Shown here one piece after another: positions 1-12,748 of a stretch of DNA of 64,000 nucleotides (position 1 is its first letter; every line of letters begins with the position of its first letter). This DNA comes from Strongylocentrotus purpuratus (taxonomy: Eukaryota; Echinodermata; Echinoidea; Camarodonta; Strongylocentrotidae): NCBI RefSeq assembly GCF_000002235.5, contig NW_022145607.1, forward strand, positions 35,501,029-35,565,028, given 5' to 3'. Made by a program: the position numbers and the translations under genes. Below the pieces are notes generated by a model. The model saw nothing but the letters and a program-made list of their open reading frames with translations. It did not search any database and was not told the DNA's origin.

Positions 1-3000
1 AACCTTTAGATTTTAACAGGCTAGACCCAACAGTAATTAAAATACGGCTAGGTGAGCTTTTGTTTTTTGAAACAGGAACTTTGATTGAATGTACATGTAC
101 ATTATATATACAAAATGTACTAAAATAGGTTTTTGCGGCCAATTTCACACTTTTTTCATTCAAATTCATATTCCGAGCATTTAAATTCGCACTCGCAGCG
201 TTGAATCAGCTTTCAAATTCAAAATCCGTCATTCAAATTCACTGTCCGTGCAATGAAGTATCATATCACTGGATCCAAAATGACACTTGGTTGCTTTATC
301 CTTTCAACTCATCAAATATTGTACAAATATCAAACTTTTCGTGGCATATTCAAAATATATAAATGCACATACCAAGATATGCCTAAGATCAGACAATTTT
401 AAAAGTTTTGTTTATTTGGTGGTGGAATCGGTGTTATGTCTGAGTATTGTAAAATTGTGTATGCTGATCTTAGGATGGGTGAAGTATACTTGTTCTTGTA
501 GGGGGTGTTATCTGTGTTTTTTTCATGGAAAACTGATGTATTGTCATGACCTGATAATCAATATTTAGCAATTTTGTGTGAGTAAAATCACCAAAATTTC
601 AAACAATCATGTGCGCATGCTTCCACGCAGTGTTGGCATGCCGTTTTTTTTTAGATTCATAGCGCCACTTAGGAAATTACTGATTTATTCCAAAAATTAG
701 TGATTTTGAGCATTGTGATTACTGATTTTCTGTTCTGGAGGTTGGCAGCTCTGTTTGTATTGTTCCCATGTTCTCAAACATGCATAGCCTAGGCTTTTAC
801 GTTGATATGTTTTACAGTATGTGATAATCAATATTAAATTAATGTTTTTCTGATAATTTTCATGCAGCAGAATGCAATGTAGTATACAATGCAAGTAAAT
901 CCATACATTGAGAGAGACAATTACAGTTAAGTCCTTAAGTTCGGACACCCCAAGAGAAGCTAGAGCAAAAAAAAACTGTAGGCAGGTAGGCCTACATGTA
1001 AGTCTATGGGGGGGGGGGGGGGTATGAGTTGACTGATACTGAAATTTGTTGTGCGAAACATCAGATAGCATATCAATGAATAATTTTACACCAATTTCGG
1101 GTGTTAAAAAACTTATTTCATGATGATAGCAGACAAAATTGACAGAGTTTGACAGGTTTCGAGACAGAAATTTGCATATAAAATATTATGCCAATTTATA
1201 ATGTCATTAACAGTTGAAGACATGAAATAAGTTAAAATAATTTTGTCTACCTATTGTTGTATGATGTACAAAGATCCTTAATTAATTTGGTCGAGATTAG
1301 ATTTATATCTGCTGAGAAACGGTAAAATATACTGTAAGCGCATAATTCATAGACCCTAAGAAAGCGTTCAAAACAAGAAAAACTGACATTTTACATATCT
1401 TCAAATAAGGGGCAAAAAAAACAATGTCTGAATGAATTTTTTCTTGGGAACATCTTTTTTTCTGATGAAATGGATCACAATGAACAAAATGACACCCAAG
1501 AAGTAGGATCACAGAGGGGGGGGGGGGGGGGGGGGGGAGAGGAGGGTGCATGGTAGCCCCCTCTGGCCCACGGACTAATAGCGCTCATATCTGTCAGACT
1601 TGACACTCCTGGCACTCCCGATTATTACTATGGCTTTAATTTTCTTCTATTTTGTAACAACTTTTGTCTCTTCAATATGATTTAAGCTAAACTATAATTG
1701 GACAATCACCTTTTCCTTGCTGAAGAAAGGTCGCCAACTCGATGGCTACGGTCTATTTCTTGCTCCTGTAGATCAAGTTTAATTTGCTTACCTTCTTCAC
1801 AAACGAGAGTATTCAATTTGGTGTTTTTCCACGCTTCTCTATGAGACTGGAGATACTTTTGCAGCTGTTTCGAGAATACTGCTCTTATCTGTAACTTGGC
1901 ATTTCAGGTTTGCAATTTTGTTGAGGCTCGTATCAGTTGACTAAGAAGATGTTTGATGGCTGTCTCCCTCTCGTTCACCTTCATCTCGACATCCATCAAG
2001 GTTGATTTTGCCTTCTCTGATGAGGTGTGAATGTACTGAAATTTGTTGCGAGTTCATCATAAACTTCAGTTATTTTAATATCTGACTTTCTGAGACTTTC
2101 AATAGTTATGAAGCATTGATCATGATGATCAAGTTTCTGGTAAATGTCATTAAGTTTATTTGAGATTTCATCTTATTTGCTACTAACATTGTTTGAGAGT
2201 GCCTCCTTAAAGTCCTCACTGTCTAGGAGCACCTTGATAGCTTATGCTATTGCTGTTCGTTTAGGAGGCATTGTAGTACTGCTAGCCAGCCTAGCCCTAT
2301 ATAGGGTCACCACAATCCCGATTATCACACCGGTATTAGTATCAATGCATGTACATGTACGCAGCTCACTAAACGTTTCATCAAGTATGGGACCGTAGTA
2401 GATTATCTCGAAGATCCAACAATATCTATCAACAGTTTGCACAAGAATGATAGCTAAATTCAATATTATTGATTCATATGTGTTACCATTCCGTATTCAG
2501 CACCCATTCATTCATTATGGTAAACAGATTTTGCAGTTCTCTTCCTCCTTATTGGCAATATATTCTTGTAGAAAGAATTTTATCGTCCAAGTTTTAAAGA
2601 TAAAGACCAGTTATGGTCATGTGATTGCTTTGTGAAAGAAACGTTGTGGAATCGATCAGAAAAGGTTGATCATCTAGCATATAAGTATTGGTGTGTACTG
2701 CAAGGTTCTGGAATCATCAAAATGATAAGAAATTTGGCCCAGTCTTGGTAAAGTTACAAGCATTGCACACAGAAAGATGTATATGGGACTATGCACACGT
2801 GCGCGACACGTGCGTTTATCTCTCACATACCAATAGATAAACTAATTTACCAAATATATCAATTAGTAGGCGGTTTCCCGGCAAAATTGTTATCATCACG
2901 TATTAGTCAAAACATATTCTTTCACATGATTGGTTATAAGAGCTTCCATTTCATTTTTTGAAATTGGGGCCTTTCCATTACTGGTCTTTACCTTTAACAG

Positions 3001-3480
3001 GAGTCTGCCAGTCAAATACCATGTACATGAAAAAAAAAAATACCCTTGACTTTCTTATTTTCTAGATGTTTGCCCAACAGTTTAAACCGAGTTTGGATAA
3101 ACACTATAATATCAACAAAACTGCTGGCAAGTTCCAGAATTCTGTTTGGGACCAGATATGGTTAAATTCATTTTGACTAAATAGAAATCAAAGATAATCT
3201 AATTAGATGCATTTTGCTTGGTCCCATCGAAGTCAACTTGGGCGAAAATCAAATTTTCTTTGACTTACACACATATCAAAGATTTCAATGTATCCTGTCA
3301 AATTTGATGTATGCGAAGTTGCTGTATTGAAGGTTTGAAGCATTACATGATAGTCTGCATCTAGGCAGACTGGATACGCCTGGTGATATTTCTTTACTCT
3401 ACAGTGATTTTGATTTTGGCACTTATCAGAGCTCGACCTTCTCTTCAATAAGGATGTAATTACTTTCTTTTCCTCCCTAG
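1..3480 (+). other. Last intron of ZNF-A (5' part of the A block)
   Basis: This stretch matches 50939-53902, the last intron of ZNF-E, from the very first base, and ends at a strong acceptor (pyrimidine tract, then tag) at 3480. The match begins about 135 bp beyond the point equivalent to the end of ZNF-E exon 6, so the matching coding exons of ZNF-A should lie just left of the window. No coding exon is visible here. It contains an antisense retroelement ORF1 remnant (1690-2271) and G runs near 1010 and 1516. Confidence 0.7.
1690..2271 (-). pseudogene. Retroelement ORF1-like coiled-coil remnant in ZNF-A intron
   Basis: Read on the minus strand, the remnant starts with Met-Pro-Pro-Lys (ATG complement at 2269-2271). 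It continues with EDFKEALSNN, an in-frame stop, then DEISNKLNDIYQKLDHHD and IESLRKSDIKI, a heptad-like charged stretch typical of a coiled coil. Near 1730-1760 it reads EQEIDRSHRVGD, resembling the ERxHRxG segment of LINE-1-type ORF1 proteins. Stops and frameshifts show it is dead. The same remnant sits at the same place in the B, C and E blocks, so it was inserted before the blocks duplicated. Assignment to ORF1 is by motif only. Confidence 0.5.
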
Positions 3481-4718
3481 AGTTGGACAATGGACAAGAC
3501 AATAAACACCCACATATAACATCATGCAGTGGAGAGAAGTCCCATCTGTGTTTACATTGCAGTAAGACATTTACAGATGAAAACACTCTTATACTACATC
3601 AGAAAACACACCAGGGCGAGTATGAGCTAAGTAGCCACCTTAGAACACAAACTGGAGTGAAATTTTTCAACTGTTCCCGGTGTGATGAGGGTTTTCCCGA
3701 TGCAAGTACCCTTATCAGCCATTTAAGAACACACAGCCTCAACGAAAAGCCTCAACGATGTTCCCATTGTGATAAGACGTTTTCTGCAAAGACTAGTCTT
3801 ACTGCCCACCTTAGAACACATACAGGAGAGAAACCCTTTAAGTGTTCCCAGTGTGATAAGGGGTTTTCTCAAAAGTCTATTCTTACTAACCACCTTAGAA
3901 CACATACAGAAGAGAAAACCTTTAAGTGTTCCCAGTGTGATAAGGTTTTTATTTGCCAAAGTTATCTTACTACCCATGTAAGAACACACAGTGAAGAAAA
4001 GCCTTATCGATGTCCCAATTGTGATAATGGGTTTTCTAAAAAGAATCGTCTTACTCGTCACCTTACAACACATACAGGGGAGAAACCGTTTAAGTGTTCT
4101 CAGTGTGATAAGGGGTTTTCTGCAAAGACTAATCTTACTGCCCACCTTAGAACACATACAGGAGAGGAACCCTTTAAGTGTCCCCATTGTGATAAGACAT
4201 TTTCTCAAAAGGCTATTCTTACTAACCACCTTAGAACACATACAGGAGAGAAACCCTTTAAATGTTCCCAGTGTGATGAGGGTTTTCCCTATGAAAGTAC
4301 CCTTATTAGACATTTAAGAACACACAGCCTCGATGAAAACCCCCTTCAATGCTCCGATTGTAATAGGACATTTTCTCACAAGAAAAGTCTAACTCGTCCC
4401 CTTAGAATACATACAGGAGAGAAACCTTTTCACTGTTCCCATTGTGAAAAGGGTTTTTCTGAAAGAGGTACCCTTATCAGACACCTTAGAACACATACAG
4501 GAGAGAGAACCTTCAAGTGTTCCCAGTGTAATAAGGGGTTTTCTGCAAAGACTAGTCTTACTGCTCACCTTAGAACACATACAGGAGAGAAACCCTTTAA
4601 GTGTTCCCAGTGTGATAAGGGGTTTTCTCAAAAGTCTATTCTTACTATTACCACCTTAGAACACATACAGGAGAGAAACCCTTTAAGTGTCCCCATTGTG
4701 ATAAGACATTTTCTGTAA
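3481..4718 (+). CDS. ZNF-A terminal exon, C2H2 zinc-finger array (first 12-13 fingers)
   Basis: The exon starts at the acceptor at 3480, not at an initiator; AG plus one base from the previous exon makes Glu, followed by LDNGQDN. About 25 residues of leader precede C2H2 fingers of 28 residues with TGEKP-type linkers, as in poly-zinc-finger DNA-binding proteins. Finger 1 is [10 protein letters not shown] half-finger relic (YELSSHLRTQTG) follows it. Fingers 2-12 are well formed except finger 10, whose first zinc His is Pro (TRPLRIH). Several linkers are one residue longer (SLNEKP, SLDENP). Finger 13 is broken by a 2-bp insertion near 4647-4650, so this frame ends at 4718 with an out-of-frame tail. 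Likely a nuclear DNA-binding protein; target unknown. Confidence 0.8.
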
Positions 4719-5455
4719 AGACTAATCTTACTGCCCACCTTAGAACACATACAGGAGAGAAACCATTTAAGTGTTCTCAGTGTGATGAGAGTTTTCCCTA
4801 TGCAAGTACCCTTATTAGACATTTAAGAACACACAGCCTCGATGAAAACCCCCATCAATGCTCCGATTGTAATAGGACATTTTCTCACAAGACAAGTCTT
4901 ACTCGTCACCTTAGAATACATACAGGAGAGAAACCATTTAAATGTTCCCAGTGTGATAAGGGTTTTTCTCGAAGAAGTCACCTTACTAGACATTTAAGAA
5001 CACACAGTGGAGAAAAAACTTTTCGATGTTCCCGTTGTGATATAGGATTTTCTGAAAAGAATCATCTTACTCTTCACCTTAGAACACATACAGGAGAGAA
5101 ACCCTTTAAATGTTCCCAGTGTGATGAGGGTTTTCCCTATAAAAGTACCCTTATTAGACATTTAAGAACACACAGCCTCAATGAAATCCCCCATCAATGC
5201 TCCGATTGTAATAGGACATTTTCTCACAAGACAAGTCTTACTCGTCACCTTAGAATACATACAGGAGAGAAACCATTTAAATGTTCCCAGTGTGATAAGG
5301 GTTTTTCTCGAAGAAGTCACCTTACTAGACATTTAAGAATACACAGTGGAGAAAAAACTTTTCAATGTTCCCATTGTGATAAGGGTTTTTCTCGAAGTCG
5401 CTCCCTTATAAGCCATTTAAGAACTCACAGTGGAGAAAAGCCTTATCAATGTTAA
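4651..5455 (+). pseudogene. ZNF-A array continued after a frameshift (fingers 13-22)
   Basis: After ATTA replaces AA in finger 13, the finger frame resumes 2 bp out of register and stays open through nine more C2H2 fingers to a TAA at 5453-5455 (ends PYQC-stop). The same TAA context is present in ZNF-B, so it is probably ancestral. Fingers 15-18 and 19-22 are near copies (period 339 bp), including the CSDCNRTF and GFSRRSHL fingers. Homology to ZNF-B stops at about 5470, marking the right breakpoint of the A block. If the 2-bp insertion is an assembly error, ZNF-A would have 22 fingers and be intact. Confidence 0.75.
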
Positions 5456-5470
5456 CATTGTTATAAGTCA

Positions 5471-7060
5471 TTTTCCCCTGTGACGGAGCAATTTCGGTTA
5501 CATCGCCAGTAATGGAAAATTTGGCGGTGCTTTCTTCTTTCATTGCCCATTGCGCCTCATTCAGTCATTTTCGTGATTTTTAGTAAATGTAAAAATGAAA
5601 GATCAGACTTTTTTCTTTCTAAAAATATAAGTTTTGTTCATCAATACGTAAAATAAGGTCTCTTATTTTGCTGAAGCTCCACGTCTTTCCTTTTCACAAT
5701 ACAAATTGCGCAAGCACCTCCGCACGCGCAGATCTGTCAATACCTCCATTCATTCCCCCATTGTCAATGATTGTCGTCTGCTAAAGCTCGGCCGATTATC
5801 CTACATCCTCTTCTTTCAAAACAGTAATCTCCCAGAGTAGTTACTTAGAGTAGTTTAGGCCTACATCTTCTTCTTTCAAAACTATTCTTTCAAAACGGTA
5901 ATCTCCAGAGTAGTTACTTCTTTATATTTTTTTGTTCCTCTTAGGGTGGGGTCCGTTCCAGGCAGGTCCATATATACCTGAATGATTCGCTAATTATTGG
6001 TCAAGTTGATGAAATGAAAAGGCATTGGTAATTATAGGGGAGAAGAATTACCAAGTCCTTTTATCAATGCATACTTTTATACTAGTAAGGTCGGTTATTT
6101 GTAGCCAAGTGAAACGCGGCGTATCGCGAATTTTATTTAAAAGGAATAGTCCTATAGGTCTTTATGAATAGGCCTACTATAGGCCTAATACTATCATTAT
6201 ATGAATAACTACAATACATCTATGGAAATGTGAGGAAAACAACGCCCTCTCAGATTGCCCAGCGAAAATCATCCAATCACCGATGGAAAATCGCCTTGTA
6301 ACCATCTTCATCAACAAAACCAATACTCCAAAGCCTTGAATCAAGGCAAGAATATAGAACGGACGCGCACGTACGCGTCCGTCTCCAGCTGTACGATTAT
6401 TTCGATGGCCTTTTTTCGATCCGAACACTAACTTAGGGTAAAGTTGAAATGATATCACCTTTTTCTCGATTTTTTTCCACGTAACTTTATTATTCTTTTA
6501 ATAGATGAGATGAATGAATATATCTAAATAATACTTCAAAGAACTTAAGCACATACCGGTAATAGCTAATAATAAGCTGGAAAAATTTGTCAAAATATTA
6601 GGTATACATTTCGGCTTCTGTAGAATTTTGAGGGTGGGCCGGCCCTGTGGGGAATATGGAGAAAAACCTGCGCTTTCATATGACACCTCACTTATTGAGT
6701 ATCACCTTCAGGATCACGAGCAATATTAGTTTGAACCTCTGGTAATTAAAACATCGACCAATCTAGCATGATCAAATGCGCAATGGCCAATGGAAATGCA
6801 TAGGGATGTGTGTAATCTCTACAGGAAGGATCTGCATCTGTCCGTGACGTACAAATCACTACAATCACCAGCATCTGGTTGTCGCGTACTAGAATCTAGA
6901 TCTAGGGCTACTGAAAAAATTATGGAAGATTTCACGTACCCTTTTTGGTGTTCTTGCTGTCAGCATGTCTCGCATTTGATCCTCATCCAGAAGTTAAAAT
7001 CTTGGGAGCGTTTCTAATTCAGCCATTTTGGCCTAGTACAGTCGGTCGTCTGCGCTAGGG
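5471..7060. other. Intergenic, little structure
   Basis: No gene is supported. A tandem duplication of about 60 bp (5800-5859 and 5860-5922) is visible. Short open frames here have no family features. Confidence 0.5.
5800..5922. repeat. Two-copy tandem duplication, about 60 bp
   Basis: The words ctacatcYtcttctttcaaa and gagtagttact recur 60 bp apart. Confidence 0.6.
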
Positions 7061-7067
7061 AGTCGGG

Positions 7068-7318
7068 CTAACTCGCCCCACGGGACATCTCGCCCCAGCG
7101 AGATATCCCGACATGATTTATCGATCGAGAGATACCAGTAGTCTGCTAATTAACGGCCAGGACGAAAGAATGTGAACAAATATCAGCCATATCGTCTTAA
7201 ATGTACAATGAGCACAAACATATACACATTGGTATCTCTCGATCGATGAATCGTGTCGGGACATTTCGACCCAGTCTTTGATGCTGGGGCGAGATGTCCC
7301 GTGGGGCGAGTTAGCCCG
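7068..7318. repeat. Imperfect inverted repeat (MITE-like hairpin)
   Basis: The left arm at about 7068-7139 and the right arm at about 7231-7318 are reverse complements (ggctaactcgccccacggga on the left). The right arm has about 16 extra bases. The spacer is about 90 bp. Within the arms the word gggacatctcgcccc recurs. No clear target duplication was found. Confidence 0.65.
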
Positions 7319-8150
7319 GATTCGCTGCTAGTTGTATTACAAAATTGGTAAAATATAGCGACCAATTCTTCACACATGTACGGTATCCTCGATCGCTCAA
7401 ACCATTTTTTAACATGTAAACCTATGGGGTAACCATGGAGACTGACCTATTTTCCCGGTAACCATGGTTATTGGGATTTTAGAACTGTTTTAACCATGGT
7501 TACCAGGAATTTTACAGGAACAGTTAAAGTTTATTTCGACCAATCAGATGGCTGGATTTCTTAAGTGAGGTATATAATATTAATTACAATAATACTGAAA
7601 CACTGTCAGAATTGTAACATAACTAGCCCAGTAATTTAGTAAGACGTAGAGGGCGTTTTAGTTAATTGTGAAATATATATGTGTACATCGTGAGATGTCA
7701 GTGAGTCCGCATTGAGCTGTCGTTGGGACAGGTTCTATATAGTTGTGATCTGTGAGTCAGCGTTCACCTGTCGTTGTGACAGGTCCGTTACCAGGAACGA
7801 ATAAAGATACTTGAACTGCAGATACTGTGCCAGTGTTGTTTCTTGAGTTCCTGTCGGACATTCAGTGATTGCGGGAGTCAGTAAAATGAGAGCTACACCT
7901 GTAGTCCACGTTATTCTTACACGATATACTTTTGTGAGAGCCCACTGAGAGATATAGTTGATGAATGATTGTCGAGAGCGTGAACCGGGTTTTAAGAGAC
8001 TGCAAGGCAGAACGCTTCCCCGGCAGAGCCCGGTTACGCCACAGAATGATAAAAACGATGACAAAAACAACAACAACAATGATAATAATAATAGTATAAT
8101 AATATAGGTTTTCTCGCCCAACTTTGTAAACTTTTTTCAATTAGGTCTTC
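7319..8150. other. Intergenic with short palindromes and direct repeats
   Basis: Palindromic ggtaaccatggttacc-type motifs occur near 7430-7510. Two related direct repeats ending ctgtcgttgKgacaggt lie at about 7710-7735 and 7765-7785. No coding gene is supported. Confidence 0.45.
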
Positions 8151-8154
8151 TTGG

Positions 8155-9697
8155 ATGGTTGTGCCTGAGTTCTTTAATATTGGGTTCTTGTATAATGCTC
8201 ATATCTGTCCGACTTGACACTCCTGGCGCTCCCGATTATTACTGTGGTTTTAATTTTTTTCTATTTTGTAACAACTCTTGTCTCTTGCAATATGATTTAA
8301 GCTAAACTATAATTGGACGATCACCTTTTCCTTGCTGAAGAAAGGTCGCCAACTTGATGGCTACGGTCTATTTCTTGCTCCCGTAGATCAAGTTTAATTC
8401 GCTTACCTTCTTCACAAACGAGAGTATTGGTATTTTTCCATGCTCCAAAGGTTCTTTTGCAGCTGGGACGAGAATAGTGCTCTTATCTGTAACTTGGCGT
8501 TTCAGGTTTGCAATTTTTTTGAGGCTGTTATCAGTTCACTTAGAAGATGTTTGATGGCTGTCTCCTTCTCGTTCACCTTCATCTCGACATCCATCAAGGT
8601 TGATTTTGCCTTCTCTGATGAGGTGTGAAGGTACTGAAATTTTGTTGCAAGTTCATCATAAACTTCAGTTATTTTAATATCAGACTTTCTGAGACTTTCA
8701 ATAGTTATGAAGCATTGATCATGATGATCAAGTTTCTGGTAAATGTCATTAAGTTTATTTGAGATTTCATCTTATTTGCTACTAACATTGTTTGAGAGTG
8801 CCTCCTTAAAGTCCTCACTGTCTAGGAGCACCTTGATAGCTTATGCTATTGCTGTTCGTTTAGGAGGCATTGTAGTACTTCTAGCTAGCCTAGCCCTAGT
8901 GTCGACACTAATTACTACGTCACCACAATTACGATTATCACACCGGTATCAATTAGTACATGTATCAATGCATGTACGCAGTTCACCAGACGTTACATCA
9001 AGTATGGGACCGTGGTAGATTATTTAGAAGATCCAACAATATCTATCAACAGTCTGCACAGGAATGATAGCTAAATTCAATATTATCGATTGATAAGTGT
9101 TACCATTCCGTATTCAGTACCCTTTCATTCATTATGGTAAGCAGATTTTGCAGTTCTCTTCCTCCTTTTTGGCAATATATTCTTGTAGAAAGTAATTTTA
9201 TTGTCCAAGTTTTAACAGTCATATACCGTGTACATGAAAAAAATACTGGTATCTTTCTTATTTTCTGGATGTCTGCACAACAGTTTAAACCGAGTTTGGA
9301 TAAAAACTATAAAATCAACACAACTGCTGGCAAGTTCCTGAGTTCTGTTTGGGACCAGATATGGTTTAATTCATTTGACTTAATACATAGAAAGCAAAAA
9401 TCATCTATTTAGATGCATTTTGCTTGGTCCCATCAAAGACAACTTGGACGAAAGTCAAATTTTCTTTGATTTACACACATTTCAAAGATTTCAATGTATC
9501 CTTTCAAAATTGACGTATGCGAAATTGACTGTATTGAAGGATTTAACCATTTCGTGATAGTCTGCATCTAGGCAGACTGGATACGCCTGGGGATATTTCT
9601 TTACTCTACAGTGACTTTAATATTGATTTTGACACTTTAATACGAGAACTTGACCTTCTCTTCAATAGGGATGTAATTACTTTCTTTTCTTCCTTAG
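8155..9697 (+). other. Intron-like 5' part of the ZNF-B block
   Basis: Homologous to about 1585-3480 of the A block and ends with the same acceptor. The block lacks the first 1.6 kb of the A-block intron and any of the small IKxE exons. An antisense ORF1-like remnant is included (8310-8870). Confidence 0.65.
8310..8870 (-). pseudogene. Retroelement ORF1-like remnant in ZNF-B block
   Basis: Same antisense remnant as at 1690-2271: the Met-Pro-Pro-Lys start complement is at 8868-8870, followed by the coiled-coil segment and the DRSHxVGD-like segment near 8350. Frameshifts and stops are present. Confidence 0.5.
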
Positions 9698-10548
9698 AGT
9701 TGGACAATGGACAAGACAATATACAACCACATATAACAGCATGCAGTGGAGAGAAGACACATCTGTGTTTACATTGCAGTAAGACATTGACAGATGAGAA
9801 CACTCTTATACTACATCCAAAAAAACACCAGGTCGACTATGAGCTTACTAGCTACCTTGGAACACATACTGGAGAGAAAGCTTTCAAGTGTTCCCAGTGT
9901 GATAAGGATAAGGGTTTTTCTCATAAAAGAACCCTTGATAGCCATTTAAGAACACACAGTAGAGAGAAACCTTTCAAGTGTTCCCAGTGTGAAAAGGGAT
10001 TTTCCAATAAAAGTACCCTTCGTAGACATTTCAGAACACACAGTGGAGAAAAGCCTCATCAATGCTCCGATTGTAATAGGACATTTTCTTACAAGTCTGT
10101 TCTTACTAACCACCTTAGAACACATACAGGGGAGAAACCATTTAAGTGTTCCCAGTGTGATAGAGCTTTTCCTCGAAGAGGAACCCTTAATAGCCATTTA
10201 AGAACACACAGTGGAGAGAAACCTTTCAAGTGTTCCCAGTGTGATAAGGCATTTTCCCATAAATGTACCCTTCGTAGACATTTCAGAACACACAGTGGAG
10301 AAAAGCCTCATCAATGTTTCCATTGTATTAAGAAATTTTCTCACAAGACTAGTCTTTCTACCCACCTTAGAATACATACAGGAGAGAAACCCTTTAAATG
10401 TTCCCAGTGTGATGAGGGTTTTCCCTATAAAAGTAACCTTATTAGACATATAAGAACACACAACCTTAATGGAAAGCCTCAACGAGGTTCCCATTGTGAT
10501 AAGACGTTTTCTCAAAAGAATGAGCTGACTATAGCCACCTTTATTTGA
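9698..10548 (+). CDS. ZNF-B terminal exon, C2H2 zinc-finger array (8 good fingers)
   Basis: Follows the conserved acceptor at 9697 with the same phase-1 join (E-LDNGQDN). Finger 1 is LCLHCSKTL with a HPKKH end. Finger 2 has a 6-bp duplication giving CDKDKGF, two residues longer between Cys and His than the canonical finger. Fingers 3-8 are canonical. Finger 9 has lost a Cys (RGSHC) and then hits an indel near 10530 that ends the frame at 10546-10548. One linker reads NLNGKP, a variant of the longer SLNEKP type. Probably a nuclear DNA-binding domain if translated. Upstream coding exons for this copy are not visible in the window. Confidence 0.75.
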
Positions 10549-11240
<692 letters not shown>

Positions 11241-11884
11241 AGCCTCATCGATGCTCCCATTGTGATGAGATTTTTTCTCAACTAGGTCATCTTAAATATA
11301 TTATTAGGACACATACATGTACTAGAAAAAAAACATAAAAATGTCCTATTTGTAATATCAGATTTTCTTATCAAAGGGGTGTAATTGGCTAGCTTAGATA
11401 ACATTCAGGCAGGAAACCCTTTAATGTTCCTAGTGTGTGTACAGGTTTTTCTGAACGAGGTCATCTTACCTGTCATGTTTATAGGACACACACACTAGAG
11501 CAAAACATTATAAATGTTGTGATTGAAATAAAATATTTTTTTATAAAAGGATGTTACTAGCCACCGTAGAACACATACAGGAGAGAAACCCTTCAAGTGT
11601 TCCTAATAAAATAAGGAATTTTCTTATAAAAGTGAGCTCACAAGGCATATAAGAATACATAGAAACCCTATAACTGTTAAGATAGTATTAAGAGATTTCC
11701 TTTCAACAGTAATCTTACTAGTTACTGGAGAAAAGCCATTTAAATGTTTACCAGTACTCTGTTCTAAAAGGGATTTTATTGTTTATACAGTGCATGATCT
11801 TGCTAATGCCTGCGATTAGTTTACGGAGCCTGTATCCTACCTGTATACCCGTACACGTGCACGCTAATGGCCCAGCTGTTTCGA

Positions 11885-11985
11885 TCTGGGCCCAAAGACG
11901 CATGCGCAGTACATCGCTGAGTTCGATGACGTCATGTTCAATGAGTTCACTGACTGGGCTGATCCAACCAATTCTGGTCTGCTTG
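11885..11985. promoter_or_regulatory. Possible promoter: NRF1-, CRE- and CCAAT-like motifs
   Basis: Within about 90 bp there is gacgcatgcgcagt (NRF1-like), gatgacgtcat (palindromic CRE) and aaccaatt (CCAAT). This combination is typical of TATA-less animal promoters, but no transcript start is shown. Confidence 0.3.
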
Positions 11986-11992
11986 TGATGGC

Positions 11993-12240
11993 TGAGCATA
12001 TATGCTTCAGCCATTGACTTACCAATTAAAGTTCATGCATATATTTAGGAATACACTATAAGGTGCGCCTCATTATTGATAATTACGTGTATAGCTTGAA
12101 TTTGGCTTACTTATTAATTCTTCCAAATCTTTTCGAAAGTCACTATTATATATTCACATTATATTTTCTAATAAACTTTTCCAACAAAACAACAACTCCA
12201 CAACTTTATATTTTTCTGACGTTGAATTAGGTTTTAAATT
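11993..12240. repeat. Duplicated segment shared with 26606-26880
   Basis: Starts agcatatatgcttcagcca and runs in parallel with the D-block upstream region through the gaaagtcactattatatatt word. It marks a segmental duplication between the B 3' flank and the D 5' flank. Confidence 0.7.
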
Positions 12241-12599
12241 AAATGGACATGTGCATACTTTCATCTCACCCTCTACAAGTATTTGATAGCGATAGATAAA
12301 GAAAAGAATTTACATCCTACATTACATTATACAAATAATATGACATACATGTTTCGTATCTGCCTTAGTAAGTTAGTAATAACAAAAAAATAGGTAAGTG
12401 ATCATATGTACCTGCAATCAATCAAAGTAGCACAGGACTACACTCTTCAAGTGGGTTTCAAAATGATAGGAAAAAAGAATGTGCATTCATTGTTTCTGAA
12501 AATAAATTTGCATTGCAATTTGTATTTTCTAGTAAATTCAGTACATAGTTTGGTTGTTTTCATTGCACAATTTGGATGGTACTGCTGTTAGATCAGCCT

Positions 12600-12748
12600 A
12601 GGCCCCGTCTTATAAAGAGTTGATATTGATCGCAACTTATTTGTGAATGATATCGATCGCAACTCTGAATATGTACATGAGAGATAGAAGACTGAAAATT
12701 GCGATCGATTTCGGATCAATCGTAACTCTTTTAAGACGGGGTCCTGAG
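12600..12748. mobile_element. MITE with inverted termini
   Basis: The left end ggccccgtcttataaagagt matches the reverse complement of the right end (aggaccccgtcttaaaagag). Internal atcgatcgcaact motifs form further inverted pairs. Size about 148 bp, no ORF. The target duplication is unclear. Confidence 0.65.

Noticed and set aside
2144..2398. Plus-strand frame MSLSLFEISSYLLLTLFES, repeated at 8743 and in part at 17375
   Set aside because: It is the reverse of the antisense ORF1-like remnant; its conservation reflects block duplication, not coding.
3723..4822. Long minus-strand and alternative-frame open frames across the ZNF arrays (repeated MCSKV or [19 protein letters not shown] peptides)
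   Set aside because: They are shadows of the 84-bp finger repeat; the same happens in the B, D and E arrays.
7602..7912. Possible solo LTR (tgtcag...ttcttaca with aataaa at about 7799)
   Set aside because: No matching target duplication, second LTR or primer-binding site could be shown.
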